A DNA stretch of 64,000 nt from Hortaea werneckii (taxonomy: Eukaryota; Ascomycota; Dothideomycetes; Mycosphaerellales; Teratosphaeriaceae): NCBI GenBank assembly GCA_037044905.1, contig JBAOKB010000167.1:1-64000 (forward strand), written 5' to 3'. The notes beneath the pieces were generated by a model. The model was not told the origin of the DNA, did no database searches, and saw only the letters and a program-made list of their open reading frames with translations. A program made the position numbers and the translations under genes. Shown piece by piece: positions 33,601-42,957 of this stretch (position 1 is its first letter; every line of letters begins with the position of its first letter).

Positions 33601-33989
33601 CCTTCATTGCATGACTTCGCCGTTTGTTCACCTCTTGCGCTCCCCAGGCTGCCGCTGCCGCTGCCGCTGCCTCTCCGCGTGGTCAAGCCCGGGTGCTCGC
33701 TCCGCAGCGGCGGCGGTTGGAAAGCTTCACCCCGTCGCCCCTGCCTCCGGGGGAAGTGCTTCTGCTGCGAGGTCGAGAATGACGGGTGCAGGTCGGAGTC
33801 GAGTTTGGGGAGGTGTGGTTCGAACTGCGGCAGGGCGAAGGTAGCGACTTCAGTCATTTCCTGCCGGCGCGCGGGGTGGACTGCGTGAGAGGAAGCGGGC
33901 TCCTCTCGTGCAGCCGACGCCAGATTGAGGCCGATGGCAGAGATCGAGGTGGAAGTTGCAGAACCGACGAGCGAGGCGACCGTTCTCAT
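30612..33989 (-). CDS. Large Ser/Pro-rich protein with a DWNEDFDFEED motif; possible septation/mitotic-exit regulator
   Basis: An uninterrupted frame of 1125 residues from the ATG at 33989; the ATG at 33857 (MTEVATFALPQFEPHLPKL) is an equally good or better start. The first 780 residues are disordered, rich in Ser, Pro and Arg. The only compact part is C-terminal: KGVTEDWNEDFDFEEDIP, then RVPRSIREQQDNVMANISLLREWGLAIEELKDLK and MLKGPESQAAWQEVDAMIELA, predicted helices. The helical block after an acidic W-E-DFDF motif recalls fungal proteins annotated as cytokinesis or septation regulators (Byr4/Etd1-like), but I cannot confirm that from memory. The last 60 residues are charged, ending NNLSLPTS. 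No membrane segment is seen. The frame is clearly coding; the function is only a suggestion. Confidence 0.7.
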   Translation of the reverse strand: MRTVASLVGSATSTSISAIGLNLASAAREEPASSHAVHPARRQEMTEVATFALPQFEPHLPKLDSDLHPSFSTSQQKHFPRRQGRRGEAFQPPPLRSEHPGLTTRRGSGSGSGSLGSARGEQTAKSCNEGSPLQASTNTPSVRPQSWLRRLSSSMASSRDSSQPPSRPASTTLSPSNASVAFSHADSTTPVFGRARSSPLPPNKLVKRASSVRSTLGSPSQSPGSRLPLPVFKRPATSHQRSATMQDHLSDTSRSDRLSLDAHSSLPPDARDTQLRHYFTPRIAADEALPGRRRNSTGIPNPIKRIYPDRKYKPVLVSSREGVKRPAVQVDERPSSSSEQGSVERLDLAPNVASSPLTLQSPPDDDNATSRRSFSIGDWLPSGPQPLWRRPSSGRSKATLTKSTRRPKPRNTSVPATSMGGALSNAASGETERPAKRRDLTDPSSARQVAYAQSTNSNVATHQSPEIQLSLGTDQPHPQQSPLTGSPSASISQAASLSQAERQRSSSAASQRVAAPNFRVSGAQSEVTLSTIESESDRRSTGGFSTDYQSDTVYDSFPTRTTRSSSGKRGPPIDTIFDESPPLHSGRSTKLGDLLSDKGQDGLPVHSTIEEEGSTITTPVRSVPEQSHDTTPPVRSGTQQLFLSSPPAIMPDPDEIDWDAPDEGPSDSGLGMQQNDDSELPDVSEKNLSVRFGGALSANGVPTSVHSTPVRNSNGAIDRTNPFDWSEMKPSPSYQVSDSPPRPRTVHGKKEPDQRGSRAAGRRAPSGMHSRSHSVPIVPDVDGKRSVVANKFGTWGVGSKGVTEDWNEDFDFEEDIPPVPELPSSASIDRRVDSGNAMRVPRSIREQQDNVMANISLLREWGLAIEELKDLKMRAVALDMLKGPESQAAWQEVDAMIELADQESEEDTLQPRRSPPSSPGFDFSAFDEPVPELSPLPRPRIETVAGAGELTRSDDAEETSSRAVASPEPGDAPSPAMYGRPRKDSEAVARSVIEALQSKRIVSDPSSKPVAPTKKVPFDTATLRHIVPYVNGLKRQVKDALREAEGLYTSPIRRQTSGELAEREESVDQSLRSIFDSPQPESPTAKRLSRREQAVTDHDEPEATKKPQHDDDLTRRMNNLSLPTS

Positions 33990-36357
33990 CCTCAGCCTCA
34001 ATGGCGGGCCAAGAGGGGCATTGTGGACACGGATGAGACCGCGAGTGACGACCCCAGCAGATGTCCTCCACAGTAGTAGTAGTGCCTCCTAGCAGATGGC
34101 GGCCGCAGCAATTGCCTTCAGACGAACGGAAAGTGGATGCACACGAGTGTTAGCTGCCGAGGGGAGCTTGGGCAGCGCAGCAGTAGTTGGCAGCGTGTCG
34201 GGGAGGGGAGGGGCGAAACCAAAGATTACGTACGGCACCTGAGCTGGGAAGCTGAAGCAAATAATAACGACGCGGCTCACTTAAGAATGTCCGCACAGGC
34301 CGCCCAATCTCGTTCCAGCTGTACTATGTATATAGCATCGCCAGCAACACCGTGCCCGTCTGTCTGCCTGCCTTCACCGAGTTTACGCTCTGATGCAGCG
34401 GCGAACTGTGCCTTGAACGTCTTCCAACGTCTTTCACGCTGCTGTACTACAGATCACAAAGCCCGTCGACAGCCCCCCACCCTGTCCCGGGCCCCAAACA
34501 CAAACATCACGGGCCTGCCCTTTCGGGCGTTTACATCGAGGGTCTGCTCGCGGGCGTTGAGCCCGTCAGCAAAATCCTCCCGATCAATGATGAGGAGAGC
34601 TGGGCGCCGAGTTCCTGAAGTGTAGAAGCGACTGGCCACTCACGGCTGGAGGAAATCGCAAAATACCTGGAAGCTGTCCTGCGTCGACGAGGATTCCTGG
34701 TCGCAATGGTGGGGACCGTACCCGCGGTACGGCAACTCACTTACGCCCCATCCTAGCCTGCACCCTCAGGTACCTGCGTAGAAGCAAAGTTGTGACCACA
34801 AATGTCAACGCAAGCTGTGCAGCAGCGCAACACGCTGCCACCGACCCGCTTGCCCCCCACGGTTGACGCCTATCATTCTGATCGACCGAGTCTCCCAGCA
34901 CGCGCAAGTCATGTTGGGCTGGGCCAACTTTTGAGATGGCGCCAAGCGGAAGCGCTATGGAGATCCCAAACCGCCATCCGAGCGCGCCCCACCAGGTACA
35001 TCGTCTCCCCGGAGACTCTTGTGGTCCATTGGGCGGTGTTTGCGAAACACATACGTGAGGTCGGCGATGTTCCTGGTGATGACAGCATCCCTTGCGGCTT
35101 TGTGTTTCCAAGCGGGCCTCAAGTAGATGTGGTGCAAGAGGACGAAAGGGGAAGCGCTGCAATCTGGTCGTCGGGGCTATCCTTGTCGCTGGATCGCCCG
35201 GCCTCTTGATGCCATTGCTAGGATCCTCCGCAAAAGCTTACAAGCTAGCGTGCCGCTCTCGTGTCAATTGGTCGAACCATAAATTTGGTCTCCAAGAACA
35301 GCAACTGCAGGGACGACGCTTATCAGCATTGGGAAGCATGCTTTCCCTCGAAATGTTTATTGACATGAGAGATTCGTCGGACTTTTCTTCACCGATTGGA
35401 GTCGAGAGTTTTCCAAGGATCCAGCAACCGAGAAAACCCGGTGCAAGCTGCATCCACTCATCCACCAGGAACCCACCAGCGATGATCTAAAACCCCAGAC
35501 GAGCGGAGCTATAATACAGTAGGCGTGAAGTGTCGGACCCAATCCCGGCTTCGTGGGCCGCGTGGGCAGGGACTGTGGATTGAAGATCACCAGAGAGAGA
35601 GTAAAGGCATGATACGGTTGATGCTGTTGTCTGTGCACACATGATACTGCTACGCATACCCCCTACAAAAACATGCGACAGGTAACGAAATGGGGCTCTT
35701 CCCCATGGGTGGGATCAGAAAGGCTGTCATCCACCGTCATTACAATGCCTTATACCAGCCTAGCTACCGTTCTCGCCGTTTCATGCCCTGGTGCCCTGCT
35801 TGCAACGTGGATTTAGTCGTGCCCTATCGCAAGCTCAACGCCCGTCCCACCCTTTTTGCATGTCGCTCTTGGCTTTTCAGCCCGCCGCTACCGAGCTTTT
35901 CCAGCAACTTCCTGGCTTGCCTGGGAAGAAGCAGCCCGCCTCATCAGTCCGCCTCTCGTTTCAAAAGTCACGTTTTCGTGAAACCTCGACCGCCCGCATT
36001 TCATTGGTCAGCGGCACGGCATCTCCCAATTTCTCCCACAAGCGCTGTCGTGGGTGTCTGAGTGGGTGGCGTGCACCATCGGTACCGCTGCCACGAGACG
36101 TGTTGCGTTTGCCCCCCATCAGCCGACAAGCCACTAAATCTGCAGCAATAGACGCGCTGTTAATGTGTGCGAGCGTCGGTAAAATTTGAACTAGCTTTCA
36201 TTACTATTACCCGGGGAAACAGGAAGATACCCACCGCGAGCTACGGCCTCACTTGTCCGCGGTCGCCACGGCTCCGGAGCGCAGACTGATACGAGACACG
36301 CAAGCACGCGAGCGGCTATAAGGCACTTGAAGGATCCGCTGTGGACGTCAGCGAGCT
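33990..36357. other. Intergenic, divergent region
   Basis: About 2.4 kb between the large protein (-) and GCN20 (+). Frames near 34737-35209 in different phases give no recognisable domain and no consistent splice model. A CTATAA element lies near 36314-36320, about 40 bases before the GCN20 start. Confidence 0.45.
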
Positions 36358-38604
36358 ATGGAGTCGCAGATACGCGCACAGCTGCCGGACATTGACCCGG
36401 TAGTGGTAGAGTATGCCGCTGGCTACTTGAACCATGCGGCTCAGCAATTCAGTGCAGAGGGGGACCCCTTGGCAGAGGCGTCCTCAGTGATATCTCAGCT
36501 GCTTCTTTCCGCGTCCGGAGACCTTTCGAGTGAGAATGAGGCTTCGGTGCAGAATTTGGTGGACAAGTTCGTTGAGAAGTTGCATGACGAACATGGCATT
36601 GACAGCGAGCAGAGGCAACAGGCGCCTTCTGCAAAGAGGCTGGAGCAGACCATCCACATCAACTCCCAGAGAAATGTCTCCTCTACCCTCGGTCTGGCGG
36701 GTGGCAACGTAGACTTGGAGGCCGCACAAGGCCGCAAGGTCGAATCTCGGGTGGACAAGAAGAAGCTTGAGAAGGCCGAGCGCAGACTTAAAGCCAAGCA
36801 AGACCGTAAGACCTTCAAGACGGTCGAGTATGAGTCTTCCAGACTGCTCGACGTCTCAGACGAACAGCAGTCCTATGAGGACTTTTTCATGGCTGTCAAT
36901 CCATTGCAATTGGGCTCCGATGCCCAGTCCAAGAGCAAAGACATCAAGGTCGATGGCATCGACATCTCCATTGGTGGCAAGCGTATCTGTTCTGACTCCA
37001 ACCTCACATTGGCGTATGGCAGAAGGTACGGTTTGGTAGGTCAGAACGGCATTGGCAAGTCCACACTGCTTCGCGCCCTCAGTAAGCGTGAAGTTGCTGT
37101 TCCCACTCACATTTCTATCCTGCACGTCGAGCAAGAGATCACTGGTGATGACACGCCGGCTTTGCAGGCGGTGCTGGATGCTGACGTGTGGCGGAAGCAC
37201 TTGCTCAAGGAGCAGGACAAGATCATCAATGAATTGCAAGAGCTGGAAGCGCAGCGAGCATCAATGGCGGACACATCTGGTGAATCCGCGAAGATTGACA
37301 AGCAGCGTGACGGACTGGACCAGACCCTCAGTGACATCCAAGGCAAGCTGGCCGAAATGGAATCAGACAAAGCCGAGCCACGGGCTGCCAGTATTCTGGC
37401 TGGTCTCGGGTTTTCTCAAGAACGCCAGCAATACGCCACGAAGACTTTCTCTGGTGGTTGGCGTATGCGTCTTGCACTCGCTCGTGCGCTATTCTGTGAG
37501 CCGGACCTCCTGCTCCTGGACGAGCCGTCGAACATGTTGGACGTCCCGTCAATCACTTTCTTGTCAAACTATCTACAGACATACCCGTCCACAGTGCTGG
37601 TCGTGTCACACGACCGTGCGTTCCTGAACGAGGTGGCGACAGATATCATCCACCAGCACTCAGAGCGTCTCGACTACTACAAGGGTGCCAACTTCGACAC
37701 CTTCTACAACACCAAGGAGGAGAGGCGTAAGACGGCGCAGAGGGAGTACGAGAACCAGATGGCGCAACGCCAGCACTTGCAGGCCTTCATCGACAAGTTC
37801 CGTTACAACGCTGCCAAGTCTTCCGAAGCGCAATCAAGAATCAAGAAATTGGAGAAGATGCCGGTTCTTGAGCCACCGGAGGCCGTGTACACCGTCAAAT
37901 TCCGCTTCCCTGAGGTGGAGAAGCTCTCGCCACCCATCATCCAGATGTCGAACGTCTCATTCGGTTACACCAAGGACAATCCGCTGCTCAAAAACGTCGA
38001 CCTGGACGTCCAACTGGACTCCAGAATCGGTATTGTGGGGCCAAACGGTGCAGGCAAGACCACTGCGCTTAAGCTACTCATCGGCGCTCTACAGCCAACC
38101 TCTGGTCTCATCTCGCAGAACCCTCGACTGAGGATCGGGTTCTTCGCTCAGCACCACATTGACGCCCTGGACATGAGCGCCTCCGCCGTCGGATTCATGG
38201 CGGCCAAGTACCCCGGCAAGAGCGACGAAGAGTACCGCCGTCACCTCGGCGCCTTCGGCATCACAGGTATGACCGGCCTGCAGAAGATGGGTCTCTTATC
38301 CGGAGGTCAGAAGTCCCGTGTCGCTTTCGCCTGCTTAGGTCTCACGAACCCGCACATCTTGGTCCTCGACGAGCCTAGTAACCACCTGGACATCGAAGCC
38401 ATGGACGCCCTGTCTATCGCTCTTAAGAACTTCGAAGGTGGTGTCTTGATGGTCAGTCACGACGTGACGATGCTGCAGAACGTCTGTACTAGTCTGTGGG
38501 TCTGTGACAATGGGACTGTCACGCATTTTGAGGGCACGGTGCAGCAGTATAAGAAGAAGATTAGCGATCAGGCTGGCGAGGCGGGGGTGGCTATTCAGCA
38601 TTAG
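36358..38604 (+). CDS. GCN20: ABC-F ATPase GCN20
   Basis: An intronless 748-residue frame, close to the yeast length. The N-terminal 190 residues are the Gcn20-specific helical region that binds Gcn1. Two ABC cassettes follow: Walker A GQNGIGKST near 228, signature FSGGWRMRLALARAL and Walker B LLLLDEPSNMLD; then Walker A GPNGAGKTT near 561, signature LLSGGQKSRVAFA and Walker B ILVLDEPSNHLD. The linker between cassettes is charged and helical. There are no membrane segments, as expected for ABC-F. With Gcn1 on ribosomes it promotes activation of the eIF2alpha kinase Gcn2 during amino-acid starvation. All catalytic motifs are intact. Confidence 0.97.
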   Translation: MESQIRAQLPDIDPVVVEYAAGYLNHAAQQFSAEGDPLAEASSVISQLLLSASGDLSSENEASVQNLVDKFVEKLHDEHGIDSEQRQQAPSAKRLEQTIHINSQRNVSSTLGLAGGNVDLEAAQGRKVESRVDKKKLEKAERRLKAKQDRKTFKTVEYESSRLLDVSDEQQSYEDFFMAVNPLQLGSDAQSKSKDIKVDGIDISIGGKRICSDSNLTLAYGRRYGLVGQNGIGKSTLLRALSKREVAVPTHISILHVEQEITGDDTPALQAVLDADVWRKHLLKEQDKIINELQELEAQRASMADTSGESAKIDKQRDGLDQTLSDIQGKLAEMESDKAEPRAASILAGLGFSQERQQYATKTFSGGWRMRLALARALFCEPDLLLLDEPSNMLDVPSITFLSNYLQTYPSTVLVVSHDRAFLNEVATDIIHQHSERLDYYKGANFDTFYNTKEERRKTAQREYENQMAQRQHLQAFIDKFRYNAAKSSEAQSRIKKLEKMPVLEPPEAVYTVKFRFPEVEKLSPPIIQMSNVSFGYTKDNPLLKNVDLDVQLDSRIGIVGPNGAGKTTALKLLIGALQPTSGLISQNPRLRIGFFAQHHIDALDMSASAVGFMAAKYPGKSDEEYRRHLGAFGITGMTGLQKMGLLSGGQKSRVAFACLGLTNPHILVLDEPSNHLDIEAMDALSIALKNFEGGVLMVSHDVTMLQNVCTSLWVCDNGTVTHFEGTVQQYKKKISDQAGEAGVAIQH

Positions 38605-40906
38605 ATGGTAGCTTTGCATGTGTGCACCATGTATATATCAGACTTGGTTCCATGCAACCTCTAGCGTTTCTCGCCGAGCAGCTACTTCCATGTCGCCGTG
38701 TCAAAATACGTTCGGAATAGATATGATGTTTGTACAAGCTCCAGCGAAATATGTGATGTTGTGTCCCCGTGCTGGGTTCGATTGTCCCAAGCGCTCAGAG
38801 CTCCCCCTAGGCCAATGCTCCTGTTTGAGAAATGCATCGTTCAGGGATTGTCCAGAAAGAATAGTGCCGGTGGCAGGAATCAGCAAATACTGAAGGCGAA
38901 ATCTTCTTCTAAAGCAGCTTGGGAGCCATATCTCATCCCGGGACGCATTTTGACCTGTAAATCTTCCCTTTTCACTTTCCTACCGCTCTTGCACTTTGTT
39001 CATGTCACATTTCAAGAGCAGACAACAGCTGAGCTCATGATACTTCCGTGTTGTGGACGGCCTTTCCATGACAGTGAGAGTTCTGGAGCTGTGTCTCGAC
39101 AGCCCCTTGACCTCTGATGGGGGACATTCATACATCACAGCAGAGGAGCTCAATGGGTAATTGTCCTTTTGTCACTAGGATTCTGTATACCACAGGCGCC
39201 GTGTAGGAAATGGCATGTAACCATGATTATTCTACACTCTTGAATCTACGTCGAATGTAGTAGAGTGTACGTTTCACAGACATCGTTCGGACACTCAAGC
39301 AAGGTATGATCTGATGCTGTCTGTCCCGATGTACTAGGTCCGAAGGGCTCTGGTGGAAGCCTAATGTGTCTCTTAGTCTGCTTGTACCTGCCATAGAACG
39401 AAGCGTTTATTGCATGCGGCGATTGCTTATATCGTTTGCATTGTCGTTGGTATCACGTGTCGTCTCTGCTGTCTCCGAGTCTCAAAGGCCGTCGGAATCA
39501 CCATCAATAGCTTTTATGAAACCCAAACAACCTGCAAAGGCGTCCACAGCACCTCCAATGCTGACCCAAATGGCATTGGTAGGTATACGATGTGTCGATG
39601 GACGCCTGCGATGCAGCTGAAATCACACGGGGCTGGCTTGAGGCGTTTTAGTACTCTCGTGACGACTGAATACCTTTGCATCCGGCAGTTCAACTGCTGC
39701 TCGTTTGTCGTCTGTTTATATGCCGCGATCTCGTCAGCGCCGTGCATTCGGCGATGCCCAAAAACGGTCTGCTCTGGGTATCCGAAAAGTTCCTCCCGAG
39801 GAAGCGGTAGTAAGGAGCAGACTCCGCCTTCGCTTAAAATCACTCTTCCAATGACCTGAAATGAGGAGGTCGTTCATGGCGTTTTGCGCATTACTTCCAG
39901 CATTGAGAGTTATCGGTTTTCGGCTATTCGATCCGTCTTCCCTGATTACCAATACTTGCAAACATGAACAATTCAGCTGACCTATGTTCGCCACTAACCA
40001 ATCCGTTTGGTCTCGATGTATGGACATGTTGTTTCAGACGAAAGCGTAACGAAGTGGAAACAGGTAGTTCAATTGATGGCAATGCTTGTGAAGTTTCAGC
40101 TCATCGACAAAGATCCGTTAATGAGGCAGAATGGACCCCTTCTTGCCAGCTGGGTCTGCTGGTGAGACGCCAGATTCAGCGATTCAGATGCTTTCTTGAT
40201 CCACAGTCTGTCAATGCGAGCGGATATGACGAGGCATCATGTGCCTGGTTGCTGGAAAAAGAACATAAAGTGCAACACTCCATATCCTTCAAATGCTGAC
40301 TAGTAGTATATCAGCAAAAACGCGAAAGAGTATTGAGGAGATGTCGAGCGAAGATAGCCTTGTGTTTCTCATTGCATCCGTACTTAGATCATATCCAAAG
40401 CATCTTGTGGAGAAGTGCAGGAAAGTGCAACGCCATGCTTCTTCCAAACAAACTAAACTTCAAGTAGCCAGACAGAGAACATCGGGAAAAAAAAAAGAAA
40501 AGAAAAAGAAAAAAATGCAGTAGCAATCTTGGGTATATCAAAAGACGGGTACCAGCCAGCCCCCACCCCCTTCGCGCTATGCAACCAATCCGGGAGGGAT
40601 GAATGCAGAGAATGCTCTCACGTATCGGTGCTTCCCTTTTCTGCTGGCGTGAGAATCCTGAATCGAGTGTGAAACCATGGTGATGCGTAGTCGGTCCGTC
40701 TGTAAATATGGTGCAGGGTATTATGGGGAAAGGGTATAAATGCAGCATGCATGCAAAGCCCCCCAAAACTGGGTATGTAAGGAGAAAAGAAAAAGATCAA
40801 GATGCTAAATCATTCCAAACTCCGGTACTCCCCAGAAATGCAACACAAGAGTCAGGTCTATCATCAAAGATTTCCTGATGCTCCAACCATTCATGCCATG
40901 TGCTTT
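38605..40906. other. Gene-poor stretch, nothing recognised
   Basis: About 2.3 kb between convergent genes GCN20 (+) and RSC7 (-). Open frames up to about 149 codons occur but show no domain, start context or splice support. An A-rich stretch lies at 40488-40518. It could hold a non-coding RNA or decayed sequence. Confidence 0.4.
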
Positions 40907-42957
40907 CTATTGGTATCTTTGCCAGTCTTGAGGCATGCCGCCAGCGGCACCAGGGCCTGACCATGGCTGCATACCGGGCTGCGGAGCCGCTGTAGACATC
41001 GCTCCCATGTTGAACTGCTGTGGTGTGGGACTGGGTTGATACATTGATCGATTCATGGCCATGTTTGGGGTGGTCATTTGATTCATTTGTCCATAGCCCA
41101 TCGCAGACGGTTGATGTGGCAGCTGCGGAGGTGGCATGGGTGACTGGTGTTGCTGCTGGCCGTACTGCATTGCGTTTCCATGCGGGAGAGGTGATGGCTG
41201 GGTTGGAGGCCCCTGCCACATGTTCGGGTTGGCAGAATAGCCATATGAAGGCGTCGCGCGGTGAGCGGAACCGATGTTCACAGCCGGAGACGCTTGAGGA
41301 AGCTGGCCCGGTGGCATAGGCCGGTTCATAGCCTGAACTGGTGATGCCATAGGGTTTTGCGGGTTGGGAAAGCCTGTGTAGGCATTCGACATCATTTGTG
41401 AGCCGTGTTGGCCCATCTGATCCTGTGGACCACGACTTGCAGTAGCATGGGGGGATTGGAGATGCTGAGGTACTACTGTGCCAGCATCTTGCGCTCCCTG
41501 CTCTGCTTGCGTGACGGGCTGCTCATGCGGACGCCTCCAGTAGTCATCAAGGTAATTCGCACGGTGAGCTCGCGTAGTCGCCAACTGCTTGTTGTACTCC
41601 GCGGCTTCGTGTGCCTGCTTGTAGACGTCGTTGGGGTTGCTCGACTGCGTACGATCTTGGTACGGCGGTCCTGCAGGTTCTTGACGAGGCCGCAACACCT
41701 GGCCGTAAGTGGTGCGTAACTCTTCACTAGGCAGATGAATCATTGGTAGCGGCGCATGTGATTCGGGTACCAGACCGGGCGGCTGACCATCCATACCTCC
41801 AATTCCATCACTGTAGATAATCTGGCCAGGTGGAAAGGCGTTGATAGCTTGTTGACTCGCTTGCGCCGCCGCGGCCTCCCTTGCCTTTGCGGCACCCGGG
41901 CGCTTTTCGCCAGCCAAATCCTCTTCCGTGAACCCTTGCTTCCGTGCCTTTGCCTCCCAATAATCATCCCTAACGCGCCTTCCGCTCTCAATTAGGCGAC
42001 TGCCGAACTGACGAAACATGGATCGCGCGGTCACAATCGCAATCTGGCGAGAGCGATAAGAGAAAGGCAAAATCTCCTGGTAAATCAAGTTGTCTTTCTC
42101 ATGTTGGTTGGCGATAATTTTGTATAGCGACCTATTCTTGTTGAACAACAGGTAGGAATCGCGATAGCCAAGGACACGAGCGCATTCGGTCGCAAGCATG
42201 AAAAGCTTTTCGCCACGATTTGGTACTTGGAAGGTGCGACATCTGAATTTGCGGCCATCTAAGGGGTAGCCGTCCTTGGAGACCTTAGTCTCGCCATCTG
42301 GATCAGTTTCTCTTGGAATATATTCGTCGCCTTCTGGGTTGAGCTGATCGGTAGTGTGGTCGCGCACCGTCGGGAGTGCTTTGACCACAGATGGTTTGGT
42401 AGCCGACCCCGGCGTGGATCGCTGAGGTGAGCCTTGGGTTGGTGAAGATTGAGGCAGGCTTTGCGCGCTGATCTGAGGGGTATGAACGGGTTGTTGTGCC
42501 ATGGTCGTAGGCACGTTCCGCGTCATCCCTCCTGAGCTGTGGGGTCGACTTCGCTTCACAGACTTGAAGTCATCTATGTCCATATCAGGTCAGCATCCGA
42601 ATTCCCTGCCCGCCTGGGACGCTACTGTCGCGTCAAGCTCTTGCCATGTGTACACGTACCAATTTCGGGGCCAGCTGCGACACCGCTGTCGGGTGAGCGA
42701 CTACGTTTCGTGCCTCGCGGGGCCGGTTGGGAGAGTAGATTCGGGGTAATAGTTGAGGCTGTTATAGGGTCCGTTCGTTAGCTTCCAACCCAATGGTATC
42801 TTAACACAAGTAGCAGTAGGCAGCGCGGGGCACGCCATGATGGTCATTATGTGCGTGTTGGGCATAGGCGCGCGGCATCATGAGGCAAACGGCAATGTCG
42901 ACGCAACGTACCTGAAGAGTTCAATGCGGCGGGGTTGATGGTGCCGGACTCGTCCAT
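40907..42957 (-). CDS. Chromatin-remodelling complex subunit, RSC7/Swp82 family
   Basis: Three exons, complement(40907..42573, 42660..42758, 42912..42957), give 603 residues. The first exon is only 46 bases (MDESGTINPAALNSS), followed by a 153-base intron with branch site GCTAACG and acceptor AACAG. The second exon encodes a basic stretch (RGTKRSRSPDSG), and the third starts DDFKSVKRSRP. The family domain lies near residues 150-280: FRCRTFQVPNRGEKLFMLATECARVLGYRDSYLLFNKN...LIYQEILPFSYRSRQIAIVTARSMFRQFG, diagnostic of Npl6/Rsc7 and Swp82. The C-terminal half is Gln/Pro/Met-rich, typical of transcription co-regulators. It is expected to be a subunit of RSC or SWI/SNF in the nucleus. The in-frame ATG at 42583 lies in the second intron and would give a shortened product. 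Confidence 0.9.

Noticed and set aside
32353..33888. Long + strand frames opposite the large Ser-rich protein
   Set aside because: Antisense shadows of a GC-biased 1125-residue frame; no domain.
34737..35209. Minus-strand frames in two phases, one reading HIYLRPAWKHKAARDA
   Set aside because: They looked protein-like at first, but no start codon, splice model or domain could be placed.
38765..38800. A GGGTTCGATT...CCC stretch resembling a T arm
   Set aside because: The loop is too long and no other tRNA parts are present.
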